Assembly (NCBI GenBank): GCA_947000775.1
Contig: CAMQGK010000637.1
Span: 14,201,501-14,265,500 of the forward strand
Length of the DNA: 64,000 nt
DNA from: Pterois miles
Lineage: Eukaryota > Chordata > Actinopteri > Perciformes > Scorpaenidae
Direction of reading: 5' to 3'
The position numbers and the translations under genes were made by a program. The notes beneath the pieces are model-generated. The model was given only the letters and a program-made list of their open reading frames with translations, was not told the origin of the DNA and did no database searches. Shown here piece by piece: positions 40,547 through 54,092 of this stretch (position 1 is the stretch's first letter; the number at the start of each line of letters is the position of its first letter).

Positions 40547-41446
40547 GCCGTGTGCTCCACAATCATCCCTGGCACAGCAGACATGAGCCCTATGAGTGAA
40601 ATTACAATGTTTTACACACTCCCAAAGACAGATTTTTTTGTCTCGTAAAAAAAGCATAGCTAGTCACCCTTTTTACTTGCTTTCTGATGTTTCTACAAAC
40701 AGTCAACTCCACACGCTTTATAAGCAATAAAAAGAAGTCAATAACTCCTCAAAGTGATGTCAAATTATTTGATTTATGTAAGCTACTGGTGCAATGACAA
40801 AACTGAGAAAACACACTTCCCAATCAAGATTATTGGCAGGTCTGTTTCTAGTTTACATGCAAAAAAAGTAAAATTATATTCACATTTCAACAACCAATGC
40901 CTTGTTTTAGTTCTGTATGACATGATGACCTTTATGAGCAACAGAGCCACTGAAAGTAATGACCAAAAATAAAGTTACACAATGCATTTGCAACTTCTTG
41001 CACAACTAAGGCCACTGACCTTAACAATCCTTACATTTTGTCTGCTCTTGTCACTTTCAAACAACTTTTGAGCAATTTTTGCGCAGCACCGTACTTACTG
41101 TTGTAATGGTTAACATGGACGTGTTGAGCTGATGCAAAACAAGAAAGAGGCTGTCACAGCCATCAATTACTGATCAGTCTTCCAACAAACTATAAGGTTA
41201 CCTGTCACACCAACAGCCTCGGGATGAAGACAGTAATTACACTGCATCAACAGGAGCCCAACTACCGAGACACAGCAGGGAAGCGCTTTCAGGTGTCATT
41301 CAAACCCTAATGCAGATAGTTCCGTATTCCTTAAACCGCAGCTGACCGGTTAGCCATAGCTCATTCAACCGGTGGCGGATTAAGCGACCGAGCAACGACT
41401 CCACAGCTCAGCTGCCGTCGCTGCCACTGAGTCGGTGTCCTCTTAC

Positions 41447-41570
41447 CTTCATTCGTGTAACTGCTAAAGTCGAATATGTTGTTTTGACTCCACCGCAGCG
41501 TCGTCGCCTAATCTTCAGATGTAAAGTTACGAAGCGCCGGAGAGGATATGGCAATGTATGTTTTACATAG
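41447..41570 (-). other. tank: tank 5' non-coding exon (inferred)
   Basis: A consensus donor GAAG|GTAAGA (exon end at 41447) lies in CpG-richer DNA about 900 bp upstream of the coding start. An acceptor-like pyrimidine-AG (TGCTGTGCCAG) occurs about 20 nt before the ATG at 40546. The upstream edge of this exon is a guess. Confidence 0.5.
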
Positions 41571-41582
41571 CCTAGTTGAGTT

Positions 41583-41605
41583 GGGAACTTCCCTCGGGGA
41601 ATCCC
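41583..41605. promoter_or_regulatory. tank: Paired kappaB-like sites at tank promoter
   Basis: GGGAACTTCC at 41583-41592 and GGGGAATCCC at 41596-41605, three bases apart. Both fit GGGRNNYYCC; the second also fits the stricter GGGRNWYYCC. A CCAAT box lies at 41642-41646. Confidence 0.5.
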
Positions 41606-41924
41606 CCTGCTCGCTAGACTTCCGCCTTTACTCGATGCTGGCCAATCAGCGCTCAGCTCCGAGGAGCGCTGGGTGGTTAGCTGGTTGAGGGTTCTTCCAG
41701 CCTACGCGTCTGCAAACTGACTGCTGTGCATGTGAAAACTGTCCCCAAACTAGGGTTACACTGTGCTCATTTCACTCTCCAACAGCCTGTCTTACATTAT
41801 TGAACAAGTTCTGTCGAAAGTATGCCTGATTGTGAATAAAGCTGTCACAACAAGCATGGCCAGATTAACCTGTTAGGAGGGGGGGTTCATGCAAAACATT
41901 TTCCTCCCCCATGCACATCTGCAG

Positions 41925-42629
41925 TTAAAGCAGCAGTGGGTTGAATTGGAGCAAATATTGTTTTAAAACGTTGTTTTTATAACCAACAGTCGTGCCTCTG
42001 TGTCATCCAGTGCTCCTAAAGGCACCTGCAAGATTTCACAGACCAGAGGAAAACAACCAATCACAGCTGAGGTGGAGCCTGCTGTCTCTGAGCAGCTGTC
42101 AATCACTCGCAAACTCCAATCAAACGGTGAAACTAGGCAGCGCTGATCAAATATGGATCAGTATTCTGTTACTGTAATGCCTATTTCTCACCTCAAATGT
42201 TTTTAAAACAGCTTGTAATGTACTGTTTAGCTGTAAAATGAGAAAGTCTGGGACCTGGCAGCCATGTTGAGAACAGCTGAGGAAATACCAAGCACCGCCC
42301 ACCAGCCGGAGCAAACTTTCTCATTTTACAGCTAAACAGTAACTACAAGATGCTTCTGAAATGCTTCTTCCGCCTAGTTTTAATTGTTTGATCTGAGTTT
42401 GTGAGTGACTGACAGCTGCCTCCATTGGATGAACAGCCAATAGGAACACTTGCTCTCTGAAATGACCTGTGATTGGCCAAAGTCTCCTGTAATGGGCTTT
42501 CAAAGACTGAAAACAGAGCCATGAGGAGGTGCAGAAGTCTAGTTTTCTCTGAGAACACAATATCCTGAACGGTTATTATGAAATTTTTGCCCGATGATGC
42601 CAAAAATATTTGGCCAACTGCAGGTTTAA
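41925..42629 (+). mobile_element. Fold-back transposon family, copy 3 (full length, about 705 bp)
   Basis: It opens TTAAAGCAGCAGTGGGTTGAA and closes with the complement of TTAAACCTGCAGTTGGCCAA. The internal arms AGCTGTAAAATGAGAAAG and CTTTCTCATTTTACAGCTAA are complementary around a loop near 42265-42300. It inserted about 320 bp upstream of the tank kappaB-like pair. Confidence 0.8.
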
Positions 42630-43370
42630 TATCTCTCTCACTCTTTATGTTGTTAACTTGCATCCACCCCTACCTTCCTATCTGTATGTCATTCCTGTAT
42701 CTTTGTTATTGCAAAGCTGCAACTGCAGAACAACAACAAAAAATGTTGGGCCCCTGTAGACTTTTATAATATGCAGCAGACATTTTGACTTGTCATATTA
42801 TAAAAAGCAGAGGCATATTATAACGTTTAAGATGGCTGCATTCCACTTATGGGAGGTCCTGGTAGGCTATATAGTGATCTAGGACAAGGGATGACATGTT
42901 TTTGTAGGCCAACCAGGAAGTTAGTTAGGAAGTTATTGTAGAAAATAATCTCTGTGGCAAAGAAAGATTTATGTTACTTGCACATTTTGTTCAAGATAGT
43001 CTTCACAAATGAATACCAGTTTCATGATTTTTGAACATTTTTGAATGCAATCGCCAGAAGCAAAAAGCTAACATTAGGCTATAAACAAACTACACCAAGG
43101 TCATATGAACGCAGTGTACACAAGCTTGTAAAGGCACATAGGTCACTCAAATTCATGAGTGTGGTATTTATTGATTTATTCTATGTCATAGAACAAAATG
43201 TTAAAATCTCCTCAACCTTATTTCAGGCATCTGACTAAAACCTATTCAAAAAAACCCACTGACTTCCAGACAAGGGAACCTGGAAGTGTTAAAATGCTAA
43301 CTCATTTCCGGGTTTTAGGACTCATTCCTGTAGCACTCTATTGTGCTTGTTGGCTCACAGGACACTTAGG

Positions 43371-43684
43371 CTATGTTCCAAATTGCATACTTTTACTTTT
43401 ATTACTTTTATTACTGCAGATGCCATTAGAAAGTACATACATTTGAATGCGGTAAGCATTCAATGGGGACATATTACTTTGTCATAACATTGTGCTTGAA
43501 CCCTCCTGCTCATATGGTCACTGTGCAGACTGGGTCAGAATAGCCACATCATACATCATATGTGCGGATGTAGTAGAACATCTTGGTATTTTAGGCATAC
43601 TGCATGGGACATACTATGTATTGGGACATACCGCATTTTTTTCTGGCATGCTAAATAGTATAGTAGTATGGGTATTGGAACGCA
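43371..43684. mobile_element. Probable TIR transposon, about 314 bp
   Basis: The left end TATGTTCCAAATTGCATACT pairs imperfectly with the complement of the right end, GCGTTCCAATACCCATACT. The interior repeats CATACT/AGTATG motifs. I recognise the layout as a teleost MITE but cannot name the family. Confidence 0.55.
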
Positions 43685-44733
43685 CAGCAAATGGAACTAA
43701 GCTATGTTAATGTTGTCAGTTTCTCTGTGCTTTTCCTACTATGACATGTCAAATGTCTACCATGAAAATGTCTATTGTAGTAATTCTATTAAACACCACT
43801 CTGTTTAGGAATATGTTATCTACCATGTGAGCACAAGATAAGTTAATATTGCCGGTCCACCTTGGCTGACATTGCACTTTAGTAGTTAAAAATATCTTAA
43901 TTTGCAATTAATTAAACTACCAAATGATTATGCATGCAGTGAGTTTGGGGCTTTGGAGGTCTGAGAAGTTGCCTACTTAGCCCGATTGGTAACCGTCAAT
44001 TCTATTGTACAATATAACACCTTTCAAAAATGAGGCAATGTAAAATAATTTCCATAAAACATAAAAGACATGAAGACACGAGGCAGTAAAACATGCACAC
44101 ATACTGTATAATTTGGATTACCAACAGGGCAAATCAAGCAACTGCCACATGGGCAGCAGACCTCCAGCGGACTCAGAAGGCCTCAGTTCACTTTGTGTCA
44201 GTGAAATTTTGGTAATTAGATTTCTTAATTTGTTCAGAAATTTGCTCCACTAAAGTACAATATCAACTGTGTCCTGCATTATTATGTAATGTCGTGGCCC
44301 TGTCTTGTGCTCACATGGTGAATAACCCAAACTAAAGTTACATTTCATAAGATTAAATTGAAATAATTAATTATTGGACCTGTCAGAGTAGAAGCACATA
44401 AATAATAAAATATATAAGGCCTATACAACTGAGATATTTAAAACAAACTTCATGACTCAACATGATTCAATAATATCCCTTAGCTTTTCTTAACAGATGG
44501 TTTTCTTCTTATTTATCGTCAGTCATTCAAAGTGTGTTTGGATGAAAAGAATTCAGAATTCCTGTTTTGTTTTGTTTTTGTTTGTTTTTTTTTCTGAAAA
44601 TTAGGTATACTTTCATGTAAATGAGGTTTATGGCCATACCAGTCTGTGTTAATCCATCAACATTTCTGCTTTTTAACTAAAAAATTAGGTATAATTTCAT
44701 GGAAATAATGTTTATTAACCATAACCCCCCGCC

Positions 44734-44761
<28 letters not shown>
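44734..44761. repeat. (CA)n microsatellite, 28 bp
   Basis: Pure CA dinucleotides. Confidence 0.95.
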
Positions 44762-44765
<4 letters not shown>

Positions 44766-45185
44766 AGTGTAAAGGTTGTGGTAATGAGTTGGAAAGAGGT
44801 TGGCCAAAAAGATAACCTAGAAATAGGTGATAATTTATACTGTATGCCTTATAAACATTTTGACCTGGGAGGGCAAAAGTTGCAGTAGACAATAGGAGGG
44901 TTCAGTTTGAATGCACACTTCTAAGTCACCACAGCAAGGTGAGAACTATCACCACTGGAGGACAGCAAAAACACCTTTTAATTAGTTGCAGACGTGATTA
45001 ATCATTAATAATAGGGCATGCCTCAGTCCCATGCATGCATATGCAGAATGAGTAAGAATCTCTCCCACCTACTGGGTCTGTGTACCCATACAGTGAAAGC
45101 ACAGCCATCCAGGTTAGATTTGGTCATCTGTTCCACATTACTCCTTGAAAACCACCACCATACCAGTATCTGATCTATGAGCTAT

Positions 45186-45202
45186 GATGCCCTCTTGTGC
45201 TG
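45186..45202 (-). promoter_or_regulatory. CTCF-like motif, tank-rbms1 gap (1)
   Basis: The minus strand reads CAGCACAAGAGGGCATC, close to the CTCF core. By-eye match only. Confidence 0.3.
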
Positions 45203-45997
45203 TTGGTTAAAAAAGTAATTTGTGGCCACAATTTATGCTACAGGGGATCAGGTTATTACATTAACACATTCTCATCCCAATTTGTCACATACCTCCGTTT
45301 TATTACATTGTGGGCAAAACTCAGTAACAGGATGTTAAGGCCTTGTTATGCTTCTTCCAATCCATCACTAAAAACCTGCTCAGAACCAAACCTTGTAATA
45401 CCTAATGAGGAAGAAATGTTGATTATGAAGAGGATCATTCTAAACTGGACCACATTTACTGTACATGGTTTCACTTCTTTTGCAGCATTTTCATTTGGTA
45501 TTACTCTTAAACTATAGGTTTGCAAATGGGTAAGACAGCTGTTTTCTATTTCACTGTTTATGTTTAGGCATAAAACCTCCATACACAAATACGGCAGTGA
45601 CTTAATTTACCCAAGCTATGGTCCATTTATCCTGAATCTGAGACCATATCAGTGTATTCTTTTCACTTCTTTTAAAACCCAACATCCTAAGGGTGAATGT
45701 CTCGCTGCTTTCTTAACACCATGGAAGCATATTAGTAATTTTCTTTTTTTTAGCACGAGCCTACAGTGAGTAATGATGCAATATTCTGTCTTGGTGACAT
45801 ACTGGTAATCCCCTTCCTATTTCTATGCAACTGATGCTTTTACATCCCATCAAACCTCTATTATTTTATGAAGAGTTATGTCTGCAAGTGATTTATGTTT
45901 ATAATTCTGACTGCATGTCCCAGACTGCATTGAGTGCCACAGTGTGAACTATAGTGAACTCTCTAATCCAAGAAATACTACCAGCACAACATTATAA

Positions 45998-46012
45998 CCA
46001 CTAGATGGCAGT
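45998..46012 (+). promoter_or_regulatory. CTCF-like motif, tank-rbms1 gap (2), best match in window
   Basis: CCACTAGATGGCAGT on the plus strand fits CCASYAGRKGGCRS at every core position. Confidence 0.45.
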
Positions 46013-47747
46013 TTAGAGTGATTTATTGAGATGCAGTAATTTCCCTACAGTGACTTAATCTAAAGTTATTGAGGATTCTCAGAGCATACAGGTAAAGTAG
46101 TAGTAGTAGTAGTCAGTATTTTGATAATGTAATAATTTATTGCAAATGATAACACTTTAACATAAGTGAGATTTCCAAATAAGGCTCAGCTTGTTTCAGT
46201 TTCTTTATCTAACTTTCTCTTGCAACTGTCTGTTACCTCACCATGGCCAGTAGGCACAGATGCTGGCTGACAAATTCATCTCCTTTTTCTGAAAGATACT
46301 GAGCTGTATTTCTCATTTTTATGCTCACAATGACACACTGCACTGCCATTTATATTTTGTTGTTTTATACAGGGAGGTATGTGTTAGGTTAAATGAGCCA
46401 ACAAAGCTTTCTCAGTCTCAGTCTATAACTGATTTAATCCAGAACTATATACAGCAAGATATGCGTATGAGCATTTCTTATCTACATCATCAGTTTGAGT
46501 ATGAATTAGTGCAACCTTCATGTGCAACCACAGTGGGACTCCAGTGGGTTGGCTCCTCCAGGGATCGTTTTCTGGAGTCATGCTACAGAGGTTGTCGTCT
46601 GTGACCCTCTCTGACATTCCAACCTCAACCTCTGCTCCTCCTGAGGATGACTTACACTCCCAGAGTGTCACCAACAACCTCAATTCATATAAAAAACTCC
46701 AGGAATTCCTCTAAGGAAAAGAGTGGCAGGCCATCTTGAGGGTTTCACATATTTTTCATGGCTGCTTTGAACTCTGAATTTATGGCAATCTGACATAACT
46801 CTTGTCTTGTGGTTCTGGTAAAGCGAAATGTAATTTTAGATTGTGTATACTGATAAGCATTCATTTGATAATTGAATATTGTGTGTGGCATATTAGTCAT
46901 TTCAGTGACCACATACTCTTTCACTTTAAGCAGCATTTTCTCTTTCTGTTCAGTCCTCTCTTGTTCATCTTTCCTGAGGAGGAAATTCTATTACACAACT
47001 GGCTGCTCAGGATATTAATGTTACCAATATGTTACCAAAAACAGAAGAAAGTCTGGGTTTTTTTTTCCGCACTACACTCTTTACTTGCCATGCCTGGGTG
47101 CTTTTTTAACAACACTAAAGATGGGCAAACATGATGAGACAGATTTATGAATACTCTGTTCCCTTTCATGTGGCGATCTGCTCTCTTTGATCGCTCTCTC
47201 TTTCTTTCTTCCTAAGTATTGAATGTACTTACTGCCTCACTCTCTCTTGTGTGACTCATAAATCATAATTGCCTCCACAAAGCTCCGCTATGCATTACTG
47301 TCAGCTACAACACTCACATAGGCTCAAAGGCATGTGTAGCATTTCTGTCAACAATATGAGCATTTCCTGCATTGCGAGACCACAGTGTATTAGCACTTCA
47401 ACAATCCATAGTGCTGAAAAGAAGGAGACGAGGAGGAGTGTGTTGCGTTCATTATAAACCAGTGTTGCCCTCAGACCTGTAATCAATCTCCGTAACATGC
47501 AGCCACTTAAAACAGATACGCTCAGTGTGCACAATAAAGTGAGCAGAGAGATGTTTTTCTGTTGAGATATGAGTCTCCCAAAGCGATTTTTGTCAAATGC
47601 CCTGACCTCACCACCTAGAGGAGGACATCTGTGATGCAGCGTGGCCTCATAAATTTCAGCAGAAATGATCTCTGGGGAGATGTGGTGTCCTTTTCCCGGC
47701 ATCATCCAGTTTACCCTGGAGAAGACGTATGAAAGGGGGTGTGTGCA

Positions 47748-47769
47748 GGGGGGGGGGGGGGGGGGGGGG
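47748..47769. repeat. Poly-G tract, 22 bp
   Basis: Uninterrupted run of G. It could also be an assembly or sequencing length artefact. Confidence 0.9.
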
Positions 47770-49710
47770 CTTCATCCATCATAGGACATTGGTGTATGTG
47801 TTTTATTGAATGGTCTGTGCCCTCAGTATCCACAAATGAGTGGATTGTTTGTATGCACAATATCAACTGATGTGATCATATAACGTTGTATTCCCCAGGC
47901 AGGCAATCCCATTGTCCTTTGTGATGCGTCACTGGTGAAAAGGATACTAAGCTTGCTGTTATAGTGAGGCCCTGTTCTAGATACACATCACACTGGAGCC
48001 TGGCTGGAGCTCAGCAGTAAATCTAGAGGCAACGTAAGGGTCCATCCATGTTTCCTCCGTGTCTAGCAAAATAAACAATCTGCTGTGGGTCTGCAGAAAC
48101 GCAAGATCAGACAGAGGGCAGAGCTGAGGGCATGCCTGGGGAGGAGGGGGAGAGGAGGAATGCAGGAGGGGAAACGCATAGATCAGATTTCAGGAGCCCC
48201 GGAGAGAGGCAGAGGAGAATGAAGAGAAACCAAGAAACTAGAAATGAAAGGGAAAAGAAACAACTAAAAATGTGATTTCTTCTTCGTCCTTTCACACATT
48301 TTCTTCATAAAACCACTGTTGTGGTAAAACAATCTATCTCACTGTGAAGAGGTGAAATATGTGTATTTTTTTCTGGAATGAGTGAAAAAACAGTGAGCCA
48401 CTGTGGTTTCCATCAGAGTCTAAAGCTGCATACAATATTGTTTTGGTTGAGACTGGCCTCGGGGGCTTCCTGCTATTTGGACGGGGTGTAGATGAGAATG
48501 TTGAGAAACCGTGAGAGGATTCTGTAGTTCTGAGAGTTTTACACAATTAGTCTTTTATTCTAAATCTTTATGGGGGATTTGATGACCATCAGCTGTATCA
48601 GACTCTTATTCACTCTTGTAGGCCAATGGATGTTTTCAATATGGCAAATTCCAGGGAGGAGCAAAAACATGAAACTGAGTTTATTTTGTGTTAAAGCTGC
48701 AGAGTTATTTGTACTTCCTCAGCAGTCTAAATAAGATGGAGCTCTTAACTGTATTTTAGTATGCAGAAATTCTGCAAGAAGGCTTTCCTGCAAGCTTGTT
48801 GAATTTCCTGATTGCTAGCGAGAGGCCATTCTCTCCCTGTACCTGTTACATAAGAGCTAAACCACAAACCTCTCATTGAACAAAATGTTGTTTGCATGAT
48901 ATGCAAGGTAATGAGCACCAACCAGTTAATTCTAACATCCCTTAATATCTTTCAATCTTCGTTTAAAGAGTTGATTAATCACATATCCTGTTACTATCAC
49001 TGAATCACTATGATACAAAAACAAATTCTGACAGATCTTAAAAGTCTTATTATAATCACAAATCCTTCACTTTTGCAAGCCAGCAATATATTGTGGGTTG
49101 TCCTTAAACATGTGCATTGATTTCTAATTTGTCAGTATAAAATAAGGCATTTCAGACATCCAAAATCAATAGCTATGTGCAAAGGGAGGGCCACAGAGGG
49201 TTAGGTTCAGCAGATATGGATGTGAGGAAAAAATTATGAATAGCAGACCTCACTGAACGCTTTTATTTCTGTCTTTATGGGAAATGTTGGCATCAAGATG
49301 TTCCCTCACTATTACTATTCCCAATATACCTGCAAATCAAGGTAGTGTGTTTTGTTGCATCTAGTGTATGTTCTCAAGCTACTGGGTGGATTGAGGCATG
49401 TGGGATGTCATAATTGGCTGACTGTACATAGATCTTATATCTATAAATGCACAAACACCATTGTTAACCTTTAACACACGTCTGCTGTATTTGCTTAAGA
49501 GCACGCCCTGACTTAACACCTGATTTTGCAAATGCTCTCAATTATTTTCAGAACTGCAGAATAGTATAGCAACTATAGAGCAGACTAAACATCAGTTATG
49601 TGGCTTTGTAGGGTAAAATAGTGCAAAATGTCAGTGGAGATGGAACAAAACTGAAGCAGTGAAAGGGCACATGAGGTTAAGGAGAAAGTCCCTGGCAGAC
49701 CTCACATAAA

Positions 49711-49726
49711 GAGCCCTCTAGTGCTC
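49711..49726 (-). promoter_or_regulatory. CTCF-like motif, tank-rbms1 gap (3)
   Basis: The minus strand reads GAGCACTAGAGGGCTC, a reasonable fit to the CTCF core. Confidence 0.3.
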
Positions 49727-50231
49727 TTTGTTACTCAAGCTCGTGAAAGATTTATCAGCAAGAGACTGCAGGCTCCAGATAGAGGATTTCTACCAGTAAC
49801 AGGAAACACAGAGCTCAGTTATATCACACTAAAACTGAAATCCTACTTTTTCAGTCCATCAGTGCATCCTTTAACACACGTCTGTCGGGTTCTCAGTGAA
49901 TGGACTTTATAGAATGGGGCCATTCATTCATTCATGGTGTCTCTTATGATTACAACGAATGGTTGTTGAATGTATCTGCTGATTATTCAACTTTACCAGG
50001 TGACCAAACAAAGTGTCATTGTATAAAAAGGGAAAATGAAAAGAAGGCTTTGATATCAGTGCAGGTTTTGCAGGATTTGTGATATTTTAAAACATAAGTT
50101 GCCTCAAGGTAACAAAACGCTACCTATAGTAACATATAAACTGATGTGTAATATGTTACTGTGGTCAAGTTTCCTACTGTGATCATTTTTTTCATTAATC
50201 ACCTGAAACTAAGAATTGTGTTATTTCACTG

Positions 50232-50629
50232 AAAATAAGGGAGCAGGTCCTCATCACGGAGTCCGCCATGTTGCACCACCATGTTTTCATTCCCAGAACA
50301 GACAAACCAAGCGTTGGCTCTAGAGAGAGCCTTTCGCATTCGCTGTAGTTCTCCGATATGCTTGTGAAACTGCAGTAACGAGAGCCACAGGGTGCAAAAC
50401 CGCGGCACCACCAGCCGCCATCTGACCTCTGTTGCTCTTTAAGTATTAAGTAGTGTTATTATGGTATGGATGGCCTCTAAGCGAGACAAACAGCATTACC
50501 ACAGTTTTGCACTTGGCAGCTCACATTACCGCATTCTTGGAAAGGGAGGAATGCGAAGGAGTACACAACTGGTTGCAATCTGCAACCACACCACTAGATG
50601 CTGTGAAATCACACACACTGGACCTTTAA
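50232..50629 (-). mobile_element. Interspersed non-autonomous element ending in TTAAAGGTCCAGTGTGTG
   Basis: On the minus strand the element opens TTAAAGGTCCAGTGTGTG and continues GTGGTTGCAGATTGCAACC to ATGGCGGACTCCGTGATGAG. I recognise this as a high-copy teleost repeat. The far end lacks a matching inverted repeat, so this copy is probably truncated. Confidence 0.55.
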
Positions 50630-51521
50630 TAATGACTTTGACTGCACATTTTAGGCATACTGTAACATTTGTAAATGCTCTGGACTGTTCTGATTTTTTG
50701 TGGTGTTCTCTCTTAAGCCTGTTTTAAAATGAAGTATACTGTGAATACAGATTGTTCAGAGCTAACAACTCTTATAAAAAAAAATTGTGATAATTTCATA
50801 ATATTTTGGCTATAGTTGATGGCAGGCCACCAAGGTAAACTTTAAATCATTGTCAAGCAATGCATTAACTGCCATGGTGAGAATGTGGACAATAGCATTA
50901 TGCTGAGGCTGAGCTGCACCATACAATGTTTACAATAAAGTTTGGAGAGTTGCCTGGCAGCAGAATGTACACAATGAAACAGCCCAGTGGCGCTGCTCTT
51001 TATGTCAGTGTCAGGCCTGAAAGAACTGCCTTTGTACACATATGACTCTCATTCTCGGGACTTTTGACATGAGTAAAATGAGGGCCAGGCTCCACAATAA
51101 AACCTTTCCTGCTGCTGTCAAGTATTTCCTCTCATATATTAGAGCGTGTTTTCAGAAACGCTTCAAATATGTGTGTAAAAATGTCAGTGAGGAAAACACC
51201 TAATCATACAACCTCTTTACGTGAGGACAATTTTAATAGAAGACTACATTGTATTTGCAACCCTGTTTATATAATGTTTTTATATCACTTCATGTCAGGG
51301 ATCAATAAAACTAAATTGCCATGTATAATCAAAGTTTTAACATGTTTTTCATAAAGAAATAACTTGTTTATGAGATGTCATAATGAACATTTTGCATGTA
51401 GATGGCTGCAGTTTCCTGTTTTTTGATTCCTAAATTGCCTTGCCACATGTGCACATTCAGTTAACACTGTAATTCGCTCCATAGTCAAGTAGTTGTTCAA
51501 CATTATCCTACTGCAAGTCTC

Positions 51522-51792
51522 CCCTTTACAGACATGCCCACTTTATGATAATCACATGCAGTTTGGGGCAAGTCATAGTCAAGTCAGCACACTGACAGCT
51601 GTTGTTGCCTGTTGTGTTAATTGATTTCAGTAATAAATATATACATACATTTGCATAAAGCAGCATATTTGCCCACTCATGTTATGTTGAGTATTAAATA
51701 CTTGAGAAATTTTCATTTAAGGTACATCTTGAACAGATAAAAAAATGTGTGATTAGTTGTGATTAAATGTTTTAAACGATTGACAGCCCTAA
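51522..51792. mobile_element. Shorter copy of the transposon at 5419-6157
   Basis: It shares CTTTACAGACATGCCCACTT, GCAGTTTGGGGCAAGTC, AAAGCAGCATATTTGCCCAC and the terminal GACAGCCCTAATAATA with the copy at 5.4-6.2 kb, in the same order, with part of the interior missing. Confidence 0.7.
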
Positions 51793-52637
51793 TAATAATA
51801 TAAATACTGTATATAGGTTCCAAGTTTTTCTAAGGCTGTATCAGCTTCATACAGTTATGGGAATTACTCACTTAAACAAAATAATATATACAGTAAGGCA
51901 TTGCAATGGATTTGTCCTCACCACTGTGATGATAATCCATGTTGTCTTTTGCTGTAAATCAATCACAGATTATGAATCATGTGGTGAGTGATTCAACAGA
52001 ACCCTTTGATAAAGACTACAGTACAGACCATCTAGTCATTTCAACAAAATAACCATAATCTATAATATATTTCTTTAAAAAAAATCCTCAATTGTTCATT
52101 ATTACATGGAACAAGCAAAGTGACTCATTAATTTTTGAATAACTGAACAGGGTTGTCACTACCCACCCCCACATCAGCACCTCAATTAAAGACCAGAGTT
52201 GTGTATGTGGCCTTTTTTTTCTGTGACACACACACATGAAGGCACTCACAGCTCTCTTTTGTGGCTAGTTTACAGTCAAGAGTCAGGGGAAATGAATCTG
52301 CTGCTGCCAAAGAGGGGTTACACGCCCCAGCTCGAATACTTCCACCCATCCAGGCAGGAAGGTACAGAGATGGTTGCTAAAAGCTTCCTGGAGCTGCTAA
52401 AACACTTCTCAGGAATTGAGAGGAAGTGAAGAGAAATATCTCTCTCTTTCAACCTTTCCACAGAACGAGCTGTGAGACTGTAATTGCTGTTATGATTTAC
52501 AAGAACTAAACAGAGAGTAACGCCTTCTTTATATACCTCAGCTAGAAGAGACTGTTTTCATTACCTCATGGAAGAGTGAGAACAAGTAGCACAATGTCCT
52601 AAAATAACCTCACTCTCTTGTTTCCCTTGGAAATACC

Positions 52638-52640
<3 letters not shown>

Positions 52641-52710
<70 letters not shown>
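52641..52710. repeat. (GT)n microsatellite, 70 bp
   Basis: Uninterrupted GT dinucleotides. Confidence 0.98.
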
Positions 52711-52711
<1 letters not shown>

Positions 52712-52892
52712 AGTGGGTTTGCCTATCTGGTAATCTTTGTATCTATGCATATTTGTGCCTGTTTGAGTGATAGTGTCTTATCTAAATCTGTACCTATAAT
52801 GAAAGATCTCTTTCATGGGAATGGCATGCTCTTTAGGTATCAAACAACGGCTGCCCTTTCATATCAAAACAATCTGCTTGCAGTGATTTCAT

Positions 52893-52945
52893 AAGATAAG
52901 ATATTCCTTTATTAGTCCCACAGTGAGGAAATGTACAAGACATTG
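52893..52945 (+). repeat. (AAGAT)n-TTATTAGTCCC short interspersed repeat, copy 3 of 3
   Basis: ATAAGATAAGATATTCCTTTATTAGTCCC, followed by CACAGTGAGGAAATG; same layout as at 5838 and 11777. Confidence 0.55.
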
Positions 52946-53423
52946 CGTATTGTACAGTGTATGTATTGAAGGCTTTAGATTAAAGTGACATATTCATTCC
53001 AAGTCGTGATACAGCGGAAATTGTTTCATTATGAACAACAACTCAAAATGATTGTATCTGTGATATTAACATTAATACCCATTATTATTTGTGTAGGTTT
53101 ATTTAGGTGTTATTATAGTGCTACACAAAGGCGTGGATCAGAGATAACCTTTCGTTTCACTGTTTCATAAAAGGTGGTGGTTGAATTGCCTCTCTTGCCT
53201 ACCCTGACACCCCCCATCCCCTTTAGTACCCTGAGCAGAGTGCTGAATCAGACCTCTATCCCTTTCCTCTAATGCTGACCCACTGACTCCTGTTGGCCTG
53301 GTGAACTTCTCTACATGCTCTACTGGTGACCTTTGCTTTCATTTAGGGATGGCAATGGCACCTATGTATAGCCTACACATTGTGACAATGCCTTCAATAC
53401 AGGGATACTGATGTCATAGTGGG

Positions 53424-53523
<100 letters not shown>

Positions 53524-54092
53524 TCTGTAACCATGCAAATAAGCTTTTATTTCTAAAAATCTGTCTTATTTATTCTTGCTGACAGTGGTGACCCAAAGTA
53601 ACTGCTATCAACAACTGCTAACTAAAATCTGTGAAAATATAAAGGAAGAACAAGACAGTGTTAGTGCTTGTGCCTTGCTGAAGGTCGCCATTAATTCACA
53701 CCAGTGTTGGTTTTCCAATCAGCAGGTGACAGTGGTGGGCAGATAGCTTTTGATTTATAGCCCAGCCAACCCTTCTTACCTGCTCCAATAAAGACCTCCC
53801 CCACATTCACCACCACAACCACCTGTCACTCACATTAAGAGGGTCCTACTGCACACGATCCATAATAGAAACCACCTCTTTCAACACAATATTACTCTAC
53901 AGCAAGACCTAATCCTTAATGGACTAATTCATTAGAATCATTGGAAGCATATTTTCCATGTTTCTAGCCTTGCAGTTTTATATTCAGAGGTTTTGTGATA
54001 TCCAGTGGACTGATCCTTTACTCAAGTACCAAACCGGTCATTTGTCCCATTTCACTCATCCATCGCAAGAAGGGGTCTCACTGAGTTACTCT

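Noticed and set aside
46423..46714. Overlapping open frames on both strands (86 and 64 codons)
   Set aside because: No recognisable domain, no supporting splice context and no conservation argument; open frames of this size are expected by chance.
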